Notes: a model not told the origin generated them from the sequence alone. Counted from the stretch's first letter, positions 8,119-15,681 are shown. The stretch is DNA of 18,237 nucleotides from an uncultured Prevotella sp. (GCA_937922435.1 CAKZVT010000059.1:1-18237), one strand, 5' to 3'. Translations and numbers: made by a program.

Positions 8119-8126
8119 CAAAGGTA
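8119..8126 (-). promoter_or_regulatory. -7 box TACCTTTG for folP-cdaA
   Basis: TACCTTTG on the minus strand fits TAnnTTTG just before the folP ATG, implying a nearly leaderless transcript. No matching -33 box is seen. Confidence 0.5.
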
Positions 8127-8289
8127 AACAATTATATCGACACGGCGGCGGTTTTGACGTTTTTTATAACTAACAAAACATTAAAGATGCAAGCCAAAGT
8201 ACGACGGGAAAAAAACACGGACACCCCATGAATTGGCAAAAGGTGAAGAGGATTACGTCTCTTCGACATTAACCCCATTTAACCAAACT

Positions 8290-8348
8290 CTATTTATAAA
8301 GTGTTGACATTGTCTGCATACCACATTACCTTTGCACTCTATAAATAG
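8290..8348. promoter_or_regulatory. Inverted repeat flanking the controller promoter, candidate operators
   Basis: CTATTTATA (8290-8298) and TATAAATAG (8340-8348) are exact inverted copies. They bracket the promoter: one lies just upstream of the -33 box, the other covers the expected transcription start. Each is preceded by ACTC/CTCT (8287-8290 and 8336-8340), so the sites also look partly like direct repeats. Controller proteins of restriction-modification systems bind paired sites at their own promoter. The operator role is inferred from position. Confidence 0.45.
8304..8334 (+). promoter_or_regulatory. Promoter of the controller/restriction operon, TTG-N20-TACCTTTG
   Basis: TTG (8304-8306, in TTGACA) and TACCTTTG (8327-8334) are 20 bases apart. 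Transcription would start near 8341, about 15 bases before the controller ATG. Confidence 0.65.
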
Positions 8349-8356
8349 ATAAAAGC

Positions 8357-8584
8357 ATGAAAACAGACAATGAACTTTTACGCAAATTCGGCTCAAGAGT
8401 ACAACATTACCGAACCAAACTCGGTTTGTCACAAGAGAAATTAGCCGACAAGGCAGGATTTCACAGGACATACATAGGAACAGTTGAACGCGGCGAAACA
8501 AACGTCACATTACTCAACATTTACAAATTAGCAGAAGCATTAGAGATACCTGTCGAGGACTTTTTCAACAATACACCAGTCTAA
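8357..8584 (+). CDS. XRE-type helix-turn-helix controller (C) protein of the R-M system
   Basis: A 75-residue protein made almost entirely of one XRE-family HTH domain: helix FGSRVQHYRTKLGLSQEKLA, recognition region AGFHRTYIGTVERGETNVTL, then NIYKLAEALEIPVEDFF. Size and the RTYIGTVERGE...TL motif match controller proteins of type II restriction-modification systems, which act as dimers, first activating and later repressing the C-R promoter so that methylation precedes restriction. The gene lies 26 bases upstream of the endonuclease candidate on the same strand, the usual C-R operon order, and its promoter is bracketed by an inverted repeat. A plain XRE regulator is the alternative; context favours C protein. 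Confidence 0.82.
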   Translation: MKTDNELLRKFGSRVQHYRTKLGLSQEKLADKAGFHRTYIGTVERGETNVTLLNIYKLAEALEIPVEDFFNNTPV

Positions 8585-8610
8585 CAACCTTTTAATACGA
8601 TTTTTACAAC

Positions 8611-9359
8611 ATGGACAAAGACACATTATTGAGAACTTTGGCAATAAACCACCCACTTTCCTACCAACCACACACAAGCCAACACCGCCAGCGGCAACTG
8701 CAAATAAAACAGTCGCTGGTCGACGAAGCCATATCATGGCCGGGCGAAAAAGAAGAAGGAAAGTATATTTTCACAAAGGTGTGGGAAAGCGACGGATATT
8801 CCATACAGTTCGGGAATACGGCAAAGAGTATTACCGCGAACACAGGCGCAACGTCAACGACATGGTGCCGAGAATATTCAAGGATGGCAGTGAAATAGTT
8901 TTCGACGCCAGCTTCAGAGCCGTTTTCAGGCTCGTCGAAGAGCAATACCACCGCAACAACGACGATGTAATCCTGACGTTGGCGTGCCTTTTCGTCAGAG
9001 ACGCCTTCCTGGTAGACCACAAGCAGACGGGAGACAAGTTCAGATACGCCCCTCCAACCGAAGCAATATCGTTCCTACAAAGTGCCATCGGGCTGCATTA
9101 CGGCATACCCGTAGAGGTGTTCCTGCATTACATTGACGCAATAGCATGGCAGGAAGACGTGAAATACTACACATTGGGTTATAACCAGAAAAAAGACTTC
9201 GGGCGGACCAACAACCTGCTGACATACGCTCATTTCTGCGCCTGCCTGCTGAAGCGGGCATCTTGGGCGGAGATGCTCAACAGGTATTCGATGGGCGTCT
9301 CGCCGCTCCCCAAAGGCGACATCCACACCGTTTTTCCAGAACTTAACACAAAATACTGA
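8611..9359 (+). pseudogene. Frame-broken type II restriction endonuclease candidate
   Basis: Two overlapping reading frames together make about 249 residues. The first (8611-8898) reads like protein up to about residue 72 (YIFTKVWESDGYSIQFG, near 8815), then turns into Thr/Ala/Ser-rich out-of-frame translation. The second frame (nominal ATG 8736, stop 9359) is arginine-rich and unconvincing at first but reads well from REYGKEYYREHRRNVNDMVP onward to the end. Joining them needs a -1 shift around 8805-8830, as after loss of one base. No homopolymer or X-XXY-YYZ slippery heptamer is seen there, so a mutation or sequence error is more likely than programmed frameshifting. The endonuclease role is inferred from position: after a controller gene and facing a C5 methyltransferase. 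I could not assign a family with confidence; TdeIII/MjaII-type (GGNCC) enzymes have a similar length and are worth testing. If truly broken, the methyltransferase is an orphan. Confidence 0.6.
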
Positions 9360-9374
9360 CGTAGAAGCACCTAT

Positions 9375-9411
9375 GTTCCATGCCTGAAACGATACGGCAT
9401 GGAACTTTTTT
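9375..9411 (+). terminator. Rho-independent terminator of the C-R operon
   Basis: Perfect 10-bp stem (GTTCCATGCC at 9375-9384, GGCATGGAAC at 9396-9405), 11-base loop, then six T (9406-9411). It starts 15 bases after the endonuclease stop. The minus strand lacks a matching U tract, so it serves the rightward transcript. Confidence 0.85.
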
Positions 9412-9414
9412 CTT

Positions 9415-10668
9415 TCAATGCAGCCTGCGGTAAATCTCGTTCCCAATACGTGTCACCACGCCGCAGACAAGCGCGTTGCCCATGAAGAACGCCCTCTTCG
9501 ACGGCGACTGGCCTTCCGTATGGTTGTCAGGGAACATGTCAAGCCGTTCAAGTTCTACGGGGACAAGCCTCCTGAGCCTGCCGTCCATAGGGTCTCTCAC
9601 CACATGCTTGAAGCGCGAAGGGGCCGCTCCGCCCTCTCCCGTGATTATTGTACGCGACGGACGGTCTAATGGGTCGGGAAACGGCATGCCTCCCTCGCTA
9701 TACAAAAAGGCGAAACCGTCCCTGCTCCTTCGCTCCTCATGCTTCGGCCCTTTCATGTAAGTCCACCGCGGCACATCGGCATCATCAATATAATAATCAT
9801 CCGTAACCAGCCTGTGGTCATCCCCGGAGACGAGCACGTCGCCCAATGTCATGCGCCGACCTGCATACTGCGGCTCCACCTTTGCCGTCCACACCCGGCC
9901 TCCGAGCATAACCCCGGCATTTGCGAACGGCCTTAGCTTGTTCGACTTATTAAAACTCTCGCTCAGTTCGGCAAGGTCTTCGCCGTCATGTTTAAGGGCA
10001 AAAGGCGCAGTAACGCCGAATAGTCCGTCATCCCCATCATAAGTTATCGGGAAAGCCGTGGCCAACACTCCCTCCTCAAAAAGCCACTGCACAGGCTCAC
10101 CCATCATGCGCGCAATGGCCGAACCGTCCTTGTATGCCAACACATATACGCGGCGGCGGCGTTGCGGCATACCGTAATCCGCCGCATTGATGACCCTCCA
10201 CTCCACGGCATATCCTTGGTCGGAAAGTGTTTGCAGGATGATTGCAAAGTCGCGTCCGCGCTGCTTCGCAGGCGACAACAACAGGCGGTCTACATTCTCA
10301 AGGAACAGTATTTCAGGGGCGTGGCGGCCTTTTTCGCGTATGATGCGCTCTATTTGCCACCACAACACGCCCTTCTTGCCTTCTATCCCGGCGGCCTGGC
10401 TCAATGTCCGGGCGACGGAATAATCCTGGCACGGGAAACCGGCGCAAAGCATGTCATGGTCGGGAATGCTTGCCGTAGGCACTTTGGCGATGTCCTCGTT
10501 GACGTGTCCGTAAGGCCCGAACCTTGCCACATACACTTCCGAGGCATGCTGCCGTTTCGTGGAAGGCTCAAACTGGTTGCTCCACACTACGTGGAAAAAA
10601 ACACGGTTGGCACGTTCCAGCCCGACCCTGAAGCCACCGACTCCGGCAAACAATTCTACAACTCTCAT
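9415..10668 (-). CDS. Type II DNA (cytosine-5) methyltransferase
   Basis: A 417-residue SAM-dependent C5 methyltransferase with all main motifs in canonical order: motif I VELFAGVGGF (4-13, SAM binding), motif IV GFPCQDYSVA (77-86, catalytic Cys80), motif VI ENVD (124-127), motif VIII QRRRR (169-173), motif IX RRLVPVELERL (366-376) and motif X GNALVCGVV (397-405). The long stretch at about 180-350 should contain the target-recognition domain; the target site cannot be read from the sequence. The catalytic residues are intact, so it should be active. It is convergent with the controller/endonuclease pair and has its own strong promoter (10727-10757), so protection would not depend on the controller promoter. 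Confidence 0.95.
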   Translation of the reverse strand: MRVVELFAGVGGFRVGLERANRVFFHVVWSNQFEPSTKRQHASEVYVARFGPYGHVNEDIAKVPTASIPDHDMLCAGFPCQDYSVARTLSQAAGIEGKKGVLWWQIERIIREKGRHAPEILFLENVDRLLLSPAKQRGRDFAIILQTLSDQGYAVEWRVINAADYGMPQRRRRVYVLAYKDGSAIARMMGEPVQWLFEEGVLATAFPITYDGDDGLFGVTAPFALKHDGEDLAELSESFNKSNKLRPFANAGVMLGGRVWTAKVEPQYAGRRMTLGDVLVSGDDHRLVTDDYYIDDADVPRWTYMKGPKHEERRSRDGFAFLYSEGGMPFPDPLDRPSRTIITGEGGAAPSRFKHVVRDPMDGRLRRLVPVELERLDMFPDNHTEGQSPSKRAFFMGNALVCGVVTRIGNEIYRRLH

Positions 10669-10726
10669 TCCTAAACCTGATTATTCTATCAATCTGCCTT
10701 GCTTCCGCACATCACATTTCGAGGTG

Positions 10727-10757
10727 CAAATATAGCAAAAACGCCCTAAACTACAAA
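10727..10757 (-). promoter_or_regulatory. Methyltransferase promoter TTTG-N19-TATATTTG
   Basis: On the minus strand TTTG (plus 10754-10757), 19 bases, then TATATTTG (plus 10727-10734) match the consensus exactly. The leader to the ATG at 10668 would be about 50 bases. Confidence 0.7.
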
Positions 10758-10890
10758 CGCAACAGAAAACTTGTGAATAAAGACGCAACTGGCACGAGTA
10801 AAAAGTCATGACAAAATAAAATCATGAAATAGACATCATACGCCCTGCCTTGCCACGCATTACGCCACAAAGGAGCGTCGTTAAATTCCT

Positions 10891-10916
10891 GTTTTGCCAT
10901 GCCTACATGGCAAAAC
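10891..10916. repeat. 11-bp perfect hairpin
   Basis: Arms GTTTTGCCATG (10891-10901) and CATGGCAAAAC (10906-10916) with loop CCTA. No gene ends close to it, so it is more likely part of the intergenic repeat array than a working terminator. Confidence 0.55.
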
Positions 10917-10978
10917 AAAGACTATATACAATCATAAAGACGGTCTTCGCCACCGCCAAAGGCGGCCTCCGGCATTGT

Positions 10979-11015
10979 AAAAGACGGTCTTTCGCAATGC
11001 AAAAGACCGCCTTTT
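10979..11015. repeat. Intergenic hairpin of the AAAAGNCCG...GCAATGC...CTTTT family
   Basis: Imperfect inverted repeat with arms of about 18 bases around a short central loop; the imperfections are transitions that still allow G-U pairing on one strand. It shares its ends (AAAAG, CTTTT) and centre (GCAATGC) with the hairpins at 4535-4569 and 18038-18074. Confidence 0.6.
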
Positions 11016-11279
11016 ACATCTGGAACAACCGCCAGCCGAACGCCATTTCTCAATAACGTGCTGGCATTCAATCCGTTACGTAAAACGTCGAAAAACGCAG
11101 TCAAATCCGGCAAAAGTCCGTTTCCCCCACGCCGACGGCCTTCACAATGCGTCAAACGAGCGAGATATGCAAAACTCAGCAGGTGTTTTGCATATTTCAT
11201 CTATGTGCCAAGCCATATCCATTTTTAATGAAACAACATGACTACTCCAATATGTACGACCTTTTATATACAGCCTCAA

Positions 11280-11431
11280 CCTGCTTCGAGCCAGGCAGTC
11301 GGTAGCCGTCATGCCGCACCCCGATGCGGCATCCATAATACATCCAAGACGGCAAATGATACAGGCCGCATACCTTGGATGCCGCATCGGGGTGCGGCAT
11401 GACGGCTACCAACCGCCTGGATTAAAGCAGG
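11280..11431. repeat. Composite REP-like inverted repeat, 152 bases
   Basis: Two 45-base arms (11291-11335 and 11376-11420) are inverted copies differing at two transition positions. Outer 7-base arms (CCTGCTT 11280-11286, AAGCAGG 11425-11431) extend the pairing past a 4-base internal loop. Inside each arm is a smaller hairpin (ATGCCGCA/TGCGGCAT around CCCCGA or TCGGGG). The centre (11336-11375) is unpaired. It resembles paired REP/BIME or MITE-like elements. It ends 50 bases before the murF promoter and encodes nothing. Confidence 0.8.
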
Positions 11432-11480
11432 ATATAGTCATAAAAACGACAAAATAAAAGCTCGTTTCACGCCCTTTTAT

Positions 11481-11511
11481 TTTGCATTCCGCTCGGCTTG
11501 CACTATCTTTG
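11481..11511 (+). promoter_or_regulatory. murF: murF promoter TTTG-N19-TATCTTTG
   Basis: TTTG (11481-11484) and TATCTTTG (11504-11511) are exactly 19 bases apart. Transcription starts near 11518, so the in-frame ATG at 11482 cannot be used and 11533 is the first ATG in the transcript. Confidence 0.75.
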
Positions 11512-11532
11512 CACCGTATAAAGAATGTAAAA

Positions 11533-12831
11533 ATGGACATACCTGAACTTTACAAAATCTTCACTGAGCATCCAGTGGTCACGACCGACAGCCGCGACTG
11601 CCCCGAAGGCTCGCTTTTCTTCGCGCTGAAGGGTGCGTCGTTCGACGGCAACGCGTTCGCTGCGAAGGCTCTCGACGAGGGCTGCGCATACGCCGTAATC
11701 GACGAAAAGGAGTACGCCGCGGAGGGCGACGGCCGCTACATTCTGGTTGACGACTGCCTGAAAACGCTGCAACAACTGGCCAACCACCACCGCCGCGAGC
11801 TTGGAACGCGCATCGTGGGCATAACCGGCACGAACGGAAAGACCACTACAAAGGAACTGCTGGCCGCCGTTCTGGGCGAGCGTTACAACGTGCTCTACAC
11901 GCAAGGAAACTTCAACAACGACATCGGTGTGCCGAAGACGCTGCTGCGACTTACCAAGGAACACGACATAGCCGTCATCGAAATGGGCGCCAGCCACCCG
12001 GGTGACATCAAGACATTGGTTGACATCGTTGAGCCCGACTGCGGCCTCATCACCAACGTAGGGCGCGCCCACTTGCAAGGCTTCGGCTCGTTCGAGGGTG
12101 TCGTCAAGACAAAGGGCGAGCTGTACGACTATCTCCGCGCCCACGGAGGCACGGCGTTCGTCAACGCCGGCGACGAGCATCTTATGGGCATTGCGCAGGG
12201 TCTCGACCTCGTGAAGTACGGCCTTTGCGGCACGGAGGGTGCAAAGGTGGAGGGCGAAGTGACCGTATGCGACCCGTACCTGAACTTCCGCTGGCGCGCT
12301 GAGGGCGGTCCGTGGCGCGACGTGAGGACGCACATCATAGGCAGCTACAACCTGATGAACATGCTGGCCGCGGCCTGCGTGGGCCTGCACTTCGGCGTAA
12401 CGCAGGAACAAACAAGCCACGCCCTCGCGTCATACGTGCCTCGCAACAACCGTTCCGAACTGGAGCAGACGGCGCACAACAGCCTCATCATCGACGCGTA
12501 CAACGCCAACCCCACCAGCATGGCGGCCGCACTGGCCAACTTCCGCGACATGAAGGCCGACAGGAAGATGGCCATTCTGGGCGACATGAACGAGCTTGGA
12601 GCGGTCAGCGGAGAGGAACACCAGAGCGTGGCGGACTTCCTTCGTGACGCAGGTTTTGAGCATGTGTGGCTCGTAGGGCCGGAGTTTGGTAAGACGGACT
12701 GCACGTTCCGCAAGTTCAAGGACGTGGACGAAGTGAAAAAAGAGCTTGAAGCCAACCGCCCGGAAGGCTTCTGCATACTAATAAAAGGCAGCAACTCAAT
12801 ACGCCTGTACCAGCTGAAAGAGTGGCTGTAA
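11533..12831 (+). CDS. murF: UDP-MurNAc-tripeptide--D-Ala-D-Ala ligase
   Basis: A 432-residue Mur ligase that adds D-Ala-D-Ala to UDP-MurNAc-tripeptide, the last cytoplasmic step of peptidoglycan precursor synthesis. It begins MDIPELYKIF. Features: TTDSRDCPEGSLFFALKG (17-34, N-terminal UDP-MurNAc domain), GITGTNGKTTT (96-106, ATP P-loop), EMGASHPGDI (150-159), TNVGRAHL, and the C-terminal domain with NNRSELEQT, DAYNANPTSM and ILGDMNELG. DAYNANP and HPGDI are typical of MurF rather than MurC, D or E. Length fits the family. It stands alone here, outside a dcw cluster, with its own promoter. It is convergent with the aminotransferase-fold gene and shares the inverted repeat between them. Confidence 0.96.
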   Translation: MDIPELYKIFTEHPVVTTDSRDCPEGSLFFALKGASFDGNAFAAKALDEGCAYAVIDEKEYAAEGDGRYILVDDCLKTLQQLANHHRRELGTRIVGITGTNGKTTTKELLAAVLGERYNVLYTQGNFNNDIGVPKTLLRLTKEHDIAVIEMGASHPGDIKTLVDIVEPDCGLITNVGRAHLQGFGSFEGVVKTKGELYDYLRAHGGTAFVNAGDEHLMGIAQGLDLVKYGLCGTEGAKVEGEVTVCDPYLNFRWRAEGGPWRDVRTHIIGSYNLMNMLAAACVGLHFGVTQEQTSHALASYVPRNNRSELEQTAHNSLIIDAYNANPTSMAAALANFRDMKADRKMAILGDMNELGAVSGEEHQSVADFLRDAGFEHVWLVGPEFGKTDCTFRKFKDVDEVKKELEANRPEGFCILIKGSNSIRLYQLKEWL

Positions 12832-12842
12832 GTCTTTTGGGA

Positions 12843-12960
12843 GAGTTATAGAAGTTATAGGAGTTAGAGAAGTTAAAGCCGTATGCTTTGTTGGTTGAAT
12901 GAATACGCAACCGGCACAGCATACGGCTTTAACTTCTCTAACTCCTTTAACTCCTATAAA
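12843..12960. repeat. 9-base-period GRAGTTAAA repeat forming a perfect 29-bp inverted repeat
   Basis: Arms 12859-12887 and 12918-12946 pair perfectly over 29 bases around a 30-base loop that can itself form GGTTG/CAACC. The outer halves are made of near-tandem 9-base units (GAAGTTATA, GGAGTTAGA, GAAGTTAAA), seen again at 17903-17960. It begins 12 bases after murF and lies just before the end of the convergent gene, so it probably works as a bidirectional terminator. Confidence 0.75.
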
Positions 12961-12963
12961 TTC

Positions 12964-14139
12964 TTATCTTCCCAGTTCTTCCCTGACATACTTTTCAAAC
13001 CTTTTAAGCCCTTCAAGCATCACTGAACGGGGGCAGGCTATGTTCACGCGGACGAACGGACGCTCCGTCTCGCCGTACATCTCGCCGTCGTTAAGCCAAA
13101 GCTTTTCACGGTGCAGAAGCTCGTCCACGATAACGGTCGACGGCTTGCCGAGCGCCGCGCAGTCGAGCCATACAAGGTAAGTGGCCTCCAGTTTGGTTAC
13201 GGGAATTTGCGGAATACGCTCCTCGAAATACCTTTTCAGGCACTCGTAGTTGCCGTGCAGATATATCAAAAGCTGCTCCAGCCAGTCCTCGCCACCGTTA
13301 TACGCCGCCTGCAAAGCCGTCACCCCGAACGGACTTACGTCGCAAACCTCGTTTATGTTGATAGCCCTGTCTATGCGCCGGCGCACGTCTTCGTCGGCCG
13401 CCGTTATGTTGGAAATCTGTGTCCCGGCAATGTTGAAAGTCTTGGTAGGAGCTGTACACGTGGCTGAATGCAGCAGGAACTCGTCCGAAAGCGACGCGAA
13501 CGGAGTGTACTTGTTGCCCGGCATCACGATGTCGCAGTGTATTTCGTCAGACAGAACGAACACCCCGTGCCTCATGCAGATGTCGCCCATGCGGCGCAAT
13601 TCGTCAGCAGTCCAAGCCCGTCCGGCAGGATTGTGAGGGTTGCACAGCAAGAAAACCTTGACCCGCGGGTCGGCCGCACGCCGCTCAAAATCGTCGAAAT
13701 CCACGGTGTAAGTACCGTCTGCATAGACCAGCTTGTTGTCTTCCAGCACGCAGCCGTTGTTCCTAATGGAAGAGAAAAAGCAGTTGTACACCGGCGTCTG
13801 CACAAGCACCTTGTCGCCGGGCGACGTCATCGCCTTGATTACAGCCGACACGGCAGGCACCACTCCAGTAGTATAAATCATCCACTCACGCCGCATACGC
13901 CAGCCGTGGCGGCGGTCAAACCAGTTGATGACGGCCTCGTAATACGAGTCAGGCACATGCTCGTAGCCGAACACCCCGTGCTCAACCCTCTTGCGCAAAG
14001 CCTCTATAACGCACGGCGCAGTGCGGAAATCCATGTCCGCAACCCACATCGGAAGCACGCCGTCCACCTGTCCGCCGTCCCACTTCTCGCTGTCGGTGCC
14101 GCGGCGGTCAACAATCTCGTCGAAATCAAATCTTGCCAT
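12964..14139 (-). CDS. PatB/MalY-type PLP-dependent C-S lyase (cystathionine beta-lyase)
   Basis: A 391-residue fold-type I PLP enzyme starting at 14139 (MARFDFDEIVDRRGTDSEKW). The opening RRGTDSEKWD and the PMWVADMDF motif (30-38) are characteristic of the MalY/PatB subgroup, which releases homocysteine or other thiols from cystathionine and related thioethers. PLP residues: CNPHNPAGR (166-174), SDEIHCD (197-203) and the Schiff-base Lys233 in TAPTKTFNIAG. The C-terminal half (FVRVNIACPR) carries the carboxylate-binding arginine. Probable role: methionine/cysteine sulfur metabolism, and possible hydrogen sulfide release. The upstream in-frame ATG at 14238 precedes the -7 box and is rejected. 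Divergent from the inositol synthase gene. Confidence 0.92.
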   Translation of the reverse strand: MARFDFDEIVDRRGTDSEKWDGGQVDGVLPMWVADMDFRTAPCVIEALRKRVEHGVFGYEHVPDSYYEAVINWFDRRHGWRMRREWMIYTTGVVPAVSAVIKAMTSPGDKVLVQTPVYNCFFSSIRNNGCVLEDNKLVYADGTYTVDFDDFERRAADPRVKVFLLCNPHNPAGRAWTADELRRMGDICMRHGVFVLSDEIHCDIVMPGNKYTPFASLSDEFLLHSATCTAPTKTFNIAGTQISNITAADEDVRRRIDRAININEVCDVSPFGVTALQAAYNGGEDWLEQLLIYLHGNYECLKRYFEERIPQIPVTKLEATYLVWLDCAALGKPSTVIVDELLHREKLWLNDGEMYGETERPFVRVNIACPRSVMLEGLKRFEKYVREELGR

Positions 14140-14172
14140 TATATTATTATAATAAGTTACACATCTATGGCG

Positions 14173-14180
14173 CAAAGTTA
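14173..14180 (-). promoter_or_regulatory. -7 box TAACTTTG for the C-S lyase gene
   Basis: TAACTTTG on the minus strand fits TAnnTTTG, 33 bases before the ATG at 14139. No -33 TTTG at the usual spacing. Confidence 0.45.
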
Positions 14181-14287
14181 CTAAAGATGCGCCGTAAAAA
14201 GCGCAGTCAAATAACCGAATGTCGCCGTTTTTCATCAAAAAGTCAATAAAATGGGGTCAAGACGGCACACCTATGGATGTTTTTTTG

Positions 14288-14295
14288 TACTTTCG
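14288..14295 (+). promoter_or_regulatory. Possible -7 box TACTTTCG for the inositol synthase operon
   Basis: TACTTTCG differs from TAnnTTTG at one base. The leader to the ATG at 14367 would be about 65 bases. No clear -33 box; a weak call based on position. Confidence 0.3.
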
Positions 14296-14366
14296 CAAAT
14301 TGTAAAGTAAACCTAATAGTAACACCATACGACAGAGTTAAAAGACATAAAAACTACAATACTGAA

Positions 14367-15671
14367 ATGAAGCAAAGCAATGTAAAGCCTGCAACAGGCA
14401 AGTTAGGCATATTGTGCGTCGGCCTCGGAGCGGTCAGCTCCACGTTCATCACCGGCGTGCTGATGATACGCAAGGGCATGGGCAAGCCCGTCGGCTCAAT
14501 CACGCAGATGGCTAAAATCCGCGTGGGAAGGGGAGACGAAAAGCAATACAGACATGTATCCGACATCGTTCCGATGCCGACGTTGGACGACTTGGCGTTC
14601 GGAGCATGGGACATATTGCCCGACAACGCCTTTGAAAGCGCGCTAAACGCCGAGGTGCTGAAGGACAGGGACATCTATCCTGTAAAGCAGGAACTTGAAG
14701 GAATACGGCCAATGAAGGGCGTCTACGACCCCGACTATGTAAAGGCTATTGACGGAACATGGGTCAAGGACACGCGCCTTACACGCTGGGAACTCATGGA
14801 ACAGGTGCGCCAGGACATCCGCACGTTCAAGCAGGAGCACAGTTGCGAGCGCGTGGTAGTAATCTGGGCAGCCTCGACAGAGATTTACGTGCCGCGCTAT
14901 AAAGAAGTACACGACAGCCTGGACGCGCTTGAAGCGGCCATGAAGGCTGATGACCGCGAGCACATAGCACCGTCAATGTGCTACGCATACGCCGCCATTG
15001 CCGAGGGCGCACCGTTCATAATGGGCGCGCCTAACACATGTATCGACATTCCGGCGATGTGGCAATTGGCTGAAAAATGCCGCGTACCGATTGCCGGAAA
15101 AGACTTCAAGACGGGGCAGACGATGATGAAGACCGTGCTCTCGGCGGCTTTCCTGACGCGCATGTTGGGCGTAAACGGATGGTTCTCTACCAACATCCTC
15201 GGCAACAGGGACGGCCTTGTGCTCGACGTTCCGGAGAACTTTAAGACAAAAGAGGTTAGCAAGCTCGGCGTAATCGACACCATACTGAAGAAAGAAGAGT
15301 ACCCCGACCTCTACGGAGACATATTCCACAAGGTGCGCATCAACTACTATCCGCCGCGCGGCGACGACAAGGAAGGCTGGGACAACATCGACATCTTCGG
15401 CTGGATGGGCTACCCCATGCAGGTGAAAGTCGACTTCCTGTGCAAAGACTCAATACTGGCAGCCCCCCTGCTGCTCGACCTTGCACTGCTGGGCGACCTC
15501 GCCGCGAGAGCAGGAAGGCACGGCATACAGGAGTGGTTGTCGTTCTACCTGAAGAGCCCGATGCACACCGACGATGAAGAACCAGTGCACGACCTGTTCC
15601 AACAGTACACGATGCTTAAGAACGCAATACGCGAGATGGGCGGGTTTGAAGCCGACGAGGAGATTGACTGA
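14367..15671 (+). CDS. myo-inositol-1-phosphate synthase
   Basis: A 434-residue NAD-dependent enzyme converting glucose 6-phosphate to inositol 1-phosphate. The start at 14367 gives MKQSNVKPATGKLGILCVGL; the ORF's earlier ATG at 14277 lies before the possible promoter. Motifs: Rossmann loop VGLGAVSSTF, WAASTEIY, the catalytic segment AGKDFKTGQTMMKTVL, GWFSTNILGNRDG and the C-terminal LAAPLLLDLALLGDLAAR. Length is typical of bacterial enzymes. In Bacteroides the homologous step feeds phosphatidylinositol and inositol sphingolipid synthesis; the CDP-alcohol phosphatidyltransferase partner known there is not adjacent here. The stop is 10 bases before the next gene, so it heads an operon. Confidence 0.93.
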   Translation: MKQSNVKPATGKLGILCVGLGAVSSTFITGVLMIRKGMGKPVGSITQMAKIRVGRGDEKQYRHVSDIVPMPTLDDLAFGAWDILPDNAFESALNAEVLKDRDIYPVKQELEGIRPMKGVYDPDYVKAIDGTWVKDTRLTRWELMEQVRQDIRTFKQEHSCERVVVIWAASTEIYVPRYKEVHDSLDALEAAMKADDREHIAPSMCYAYAAIAEGAPFIMGAPNTCIDIPAMWQLAEKCRVPIAGKDFKTGQTMMKTVLSAAFLTRMLGVNGWFSTNILGNRDGLVLDVPENFKTKEVSKLGVIDTILKKEEYPDLYGDIFHKVRINYYPPRGDDKEGWDNIDIFGWMGYPMQVKVDFLCKDSILAAPLLLDLALLGDLAARAGRHGIQEWLSFYLKSPMHTDDEEPVHDLFQQYTMLKNAIREMGGFEADEEID

Positions 15672-15681
15672 CGTGCTTACG

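Larger units (their letters stand above)
10758..11480. other. Repeat-rich gene-free region
   Basis: No coding region is supported over more than 700 bases. ORFs here are short or fall inside palindromes. The region holds three structured elements, listed separately: hairpins at 10891-10916 and 10979-11015, and the composite inverted repeat at 11280-11431. Fragments such as GACGGTCTTCGCCACCGCC near 10939-10957 look like degenerate copies of the second hairpin. Confidence 0.6.

Noticed and set aside
8740..8830. Programmed -1 ribosomal frameshifting in the restriction gene
   Set aside because: The only A-rich run (GGC GAA AAA GAA) does not make an X-XXY-YYZ heptamer in the reading frame and lies before the point where the first frame stops looking coding. 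Not excluded, but unsupported.
8736..9359. Independent gene starting at ATG 8736
   Set aside because: The first 28 or so residues are an Arg/Lys-rich out-of-frame reading of sequence that codes well in the 8611 frame; a frameshifted single gene explains both halves better.
10850..11431. CRISPR array or tandem repeat locus
   Set aside because: The repeats are inverted and unequal in spacing; there is no regular repeat-spacer unit and no cas gene.
11503..12420. 305-residue ORF antisense to murF
   Set aside because: It lies wholly opposite a clear MurF with all motifs; its Val/Ala/His-rich translation is typical of the shadow frame of a GC-rich gene.
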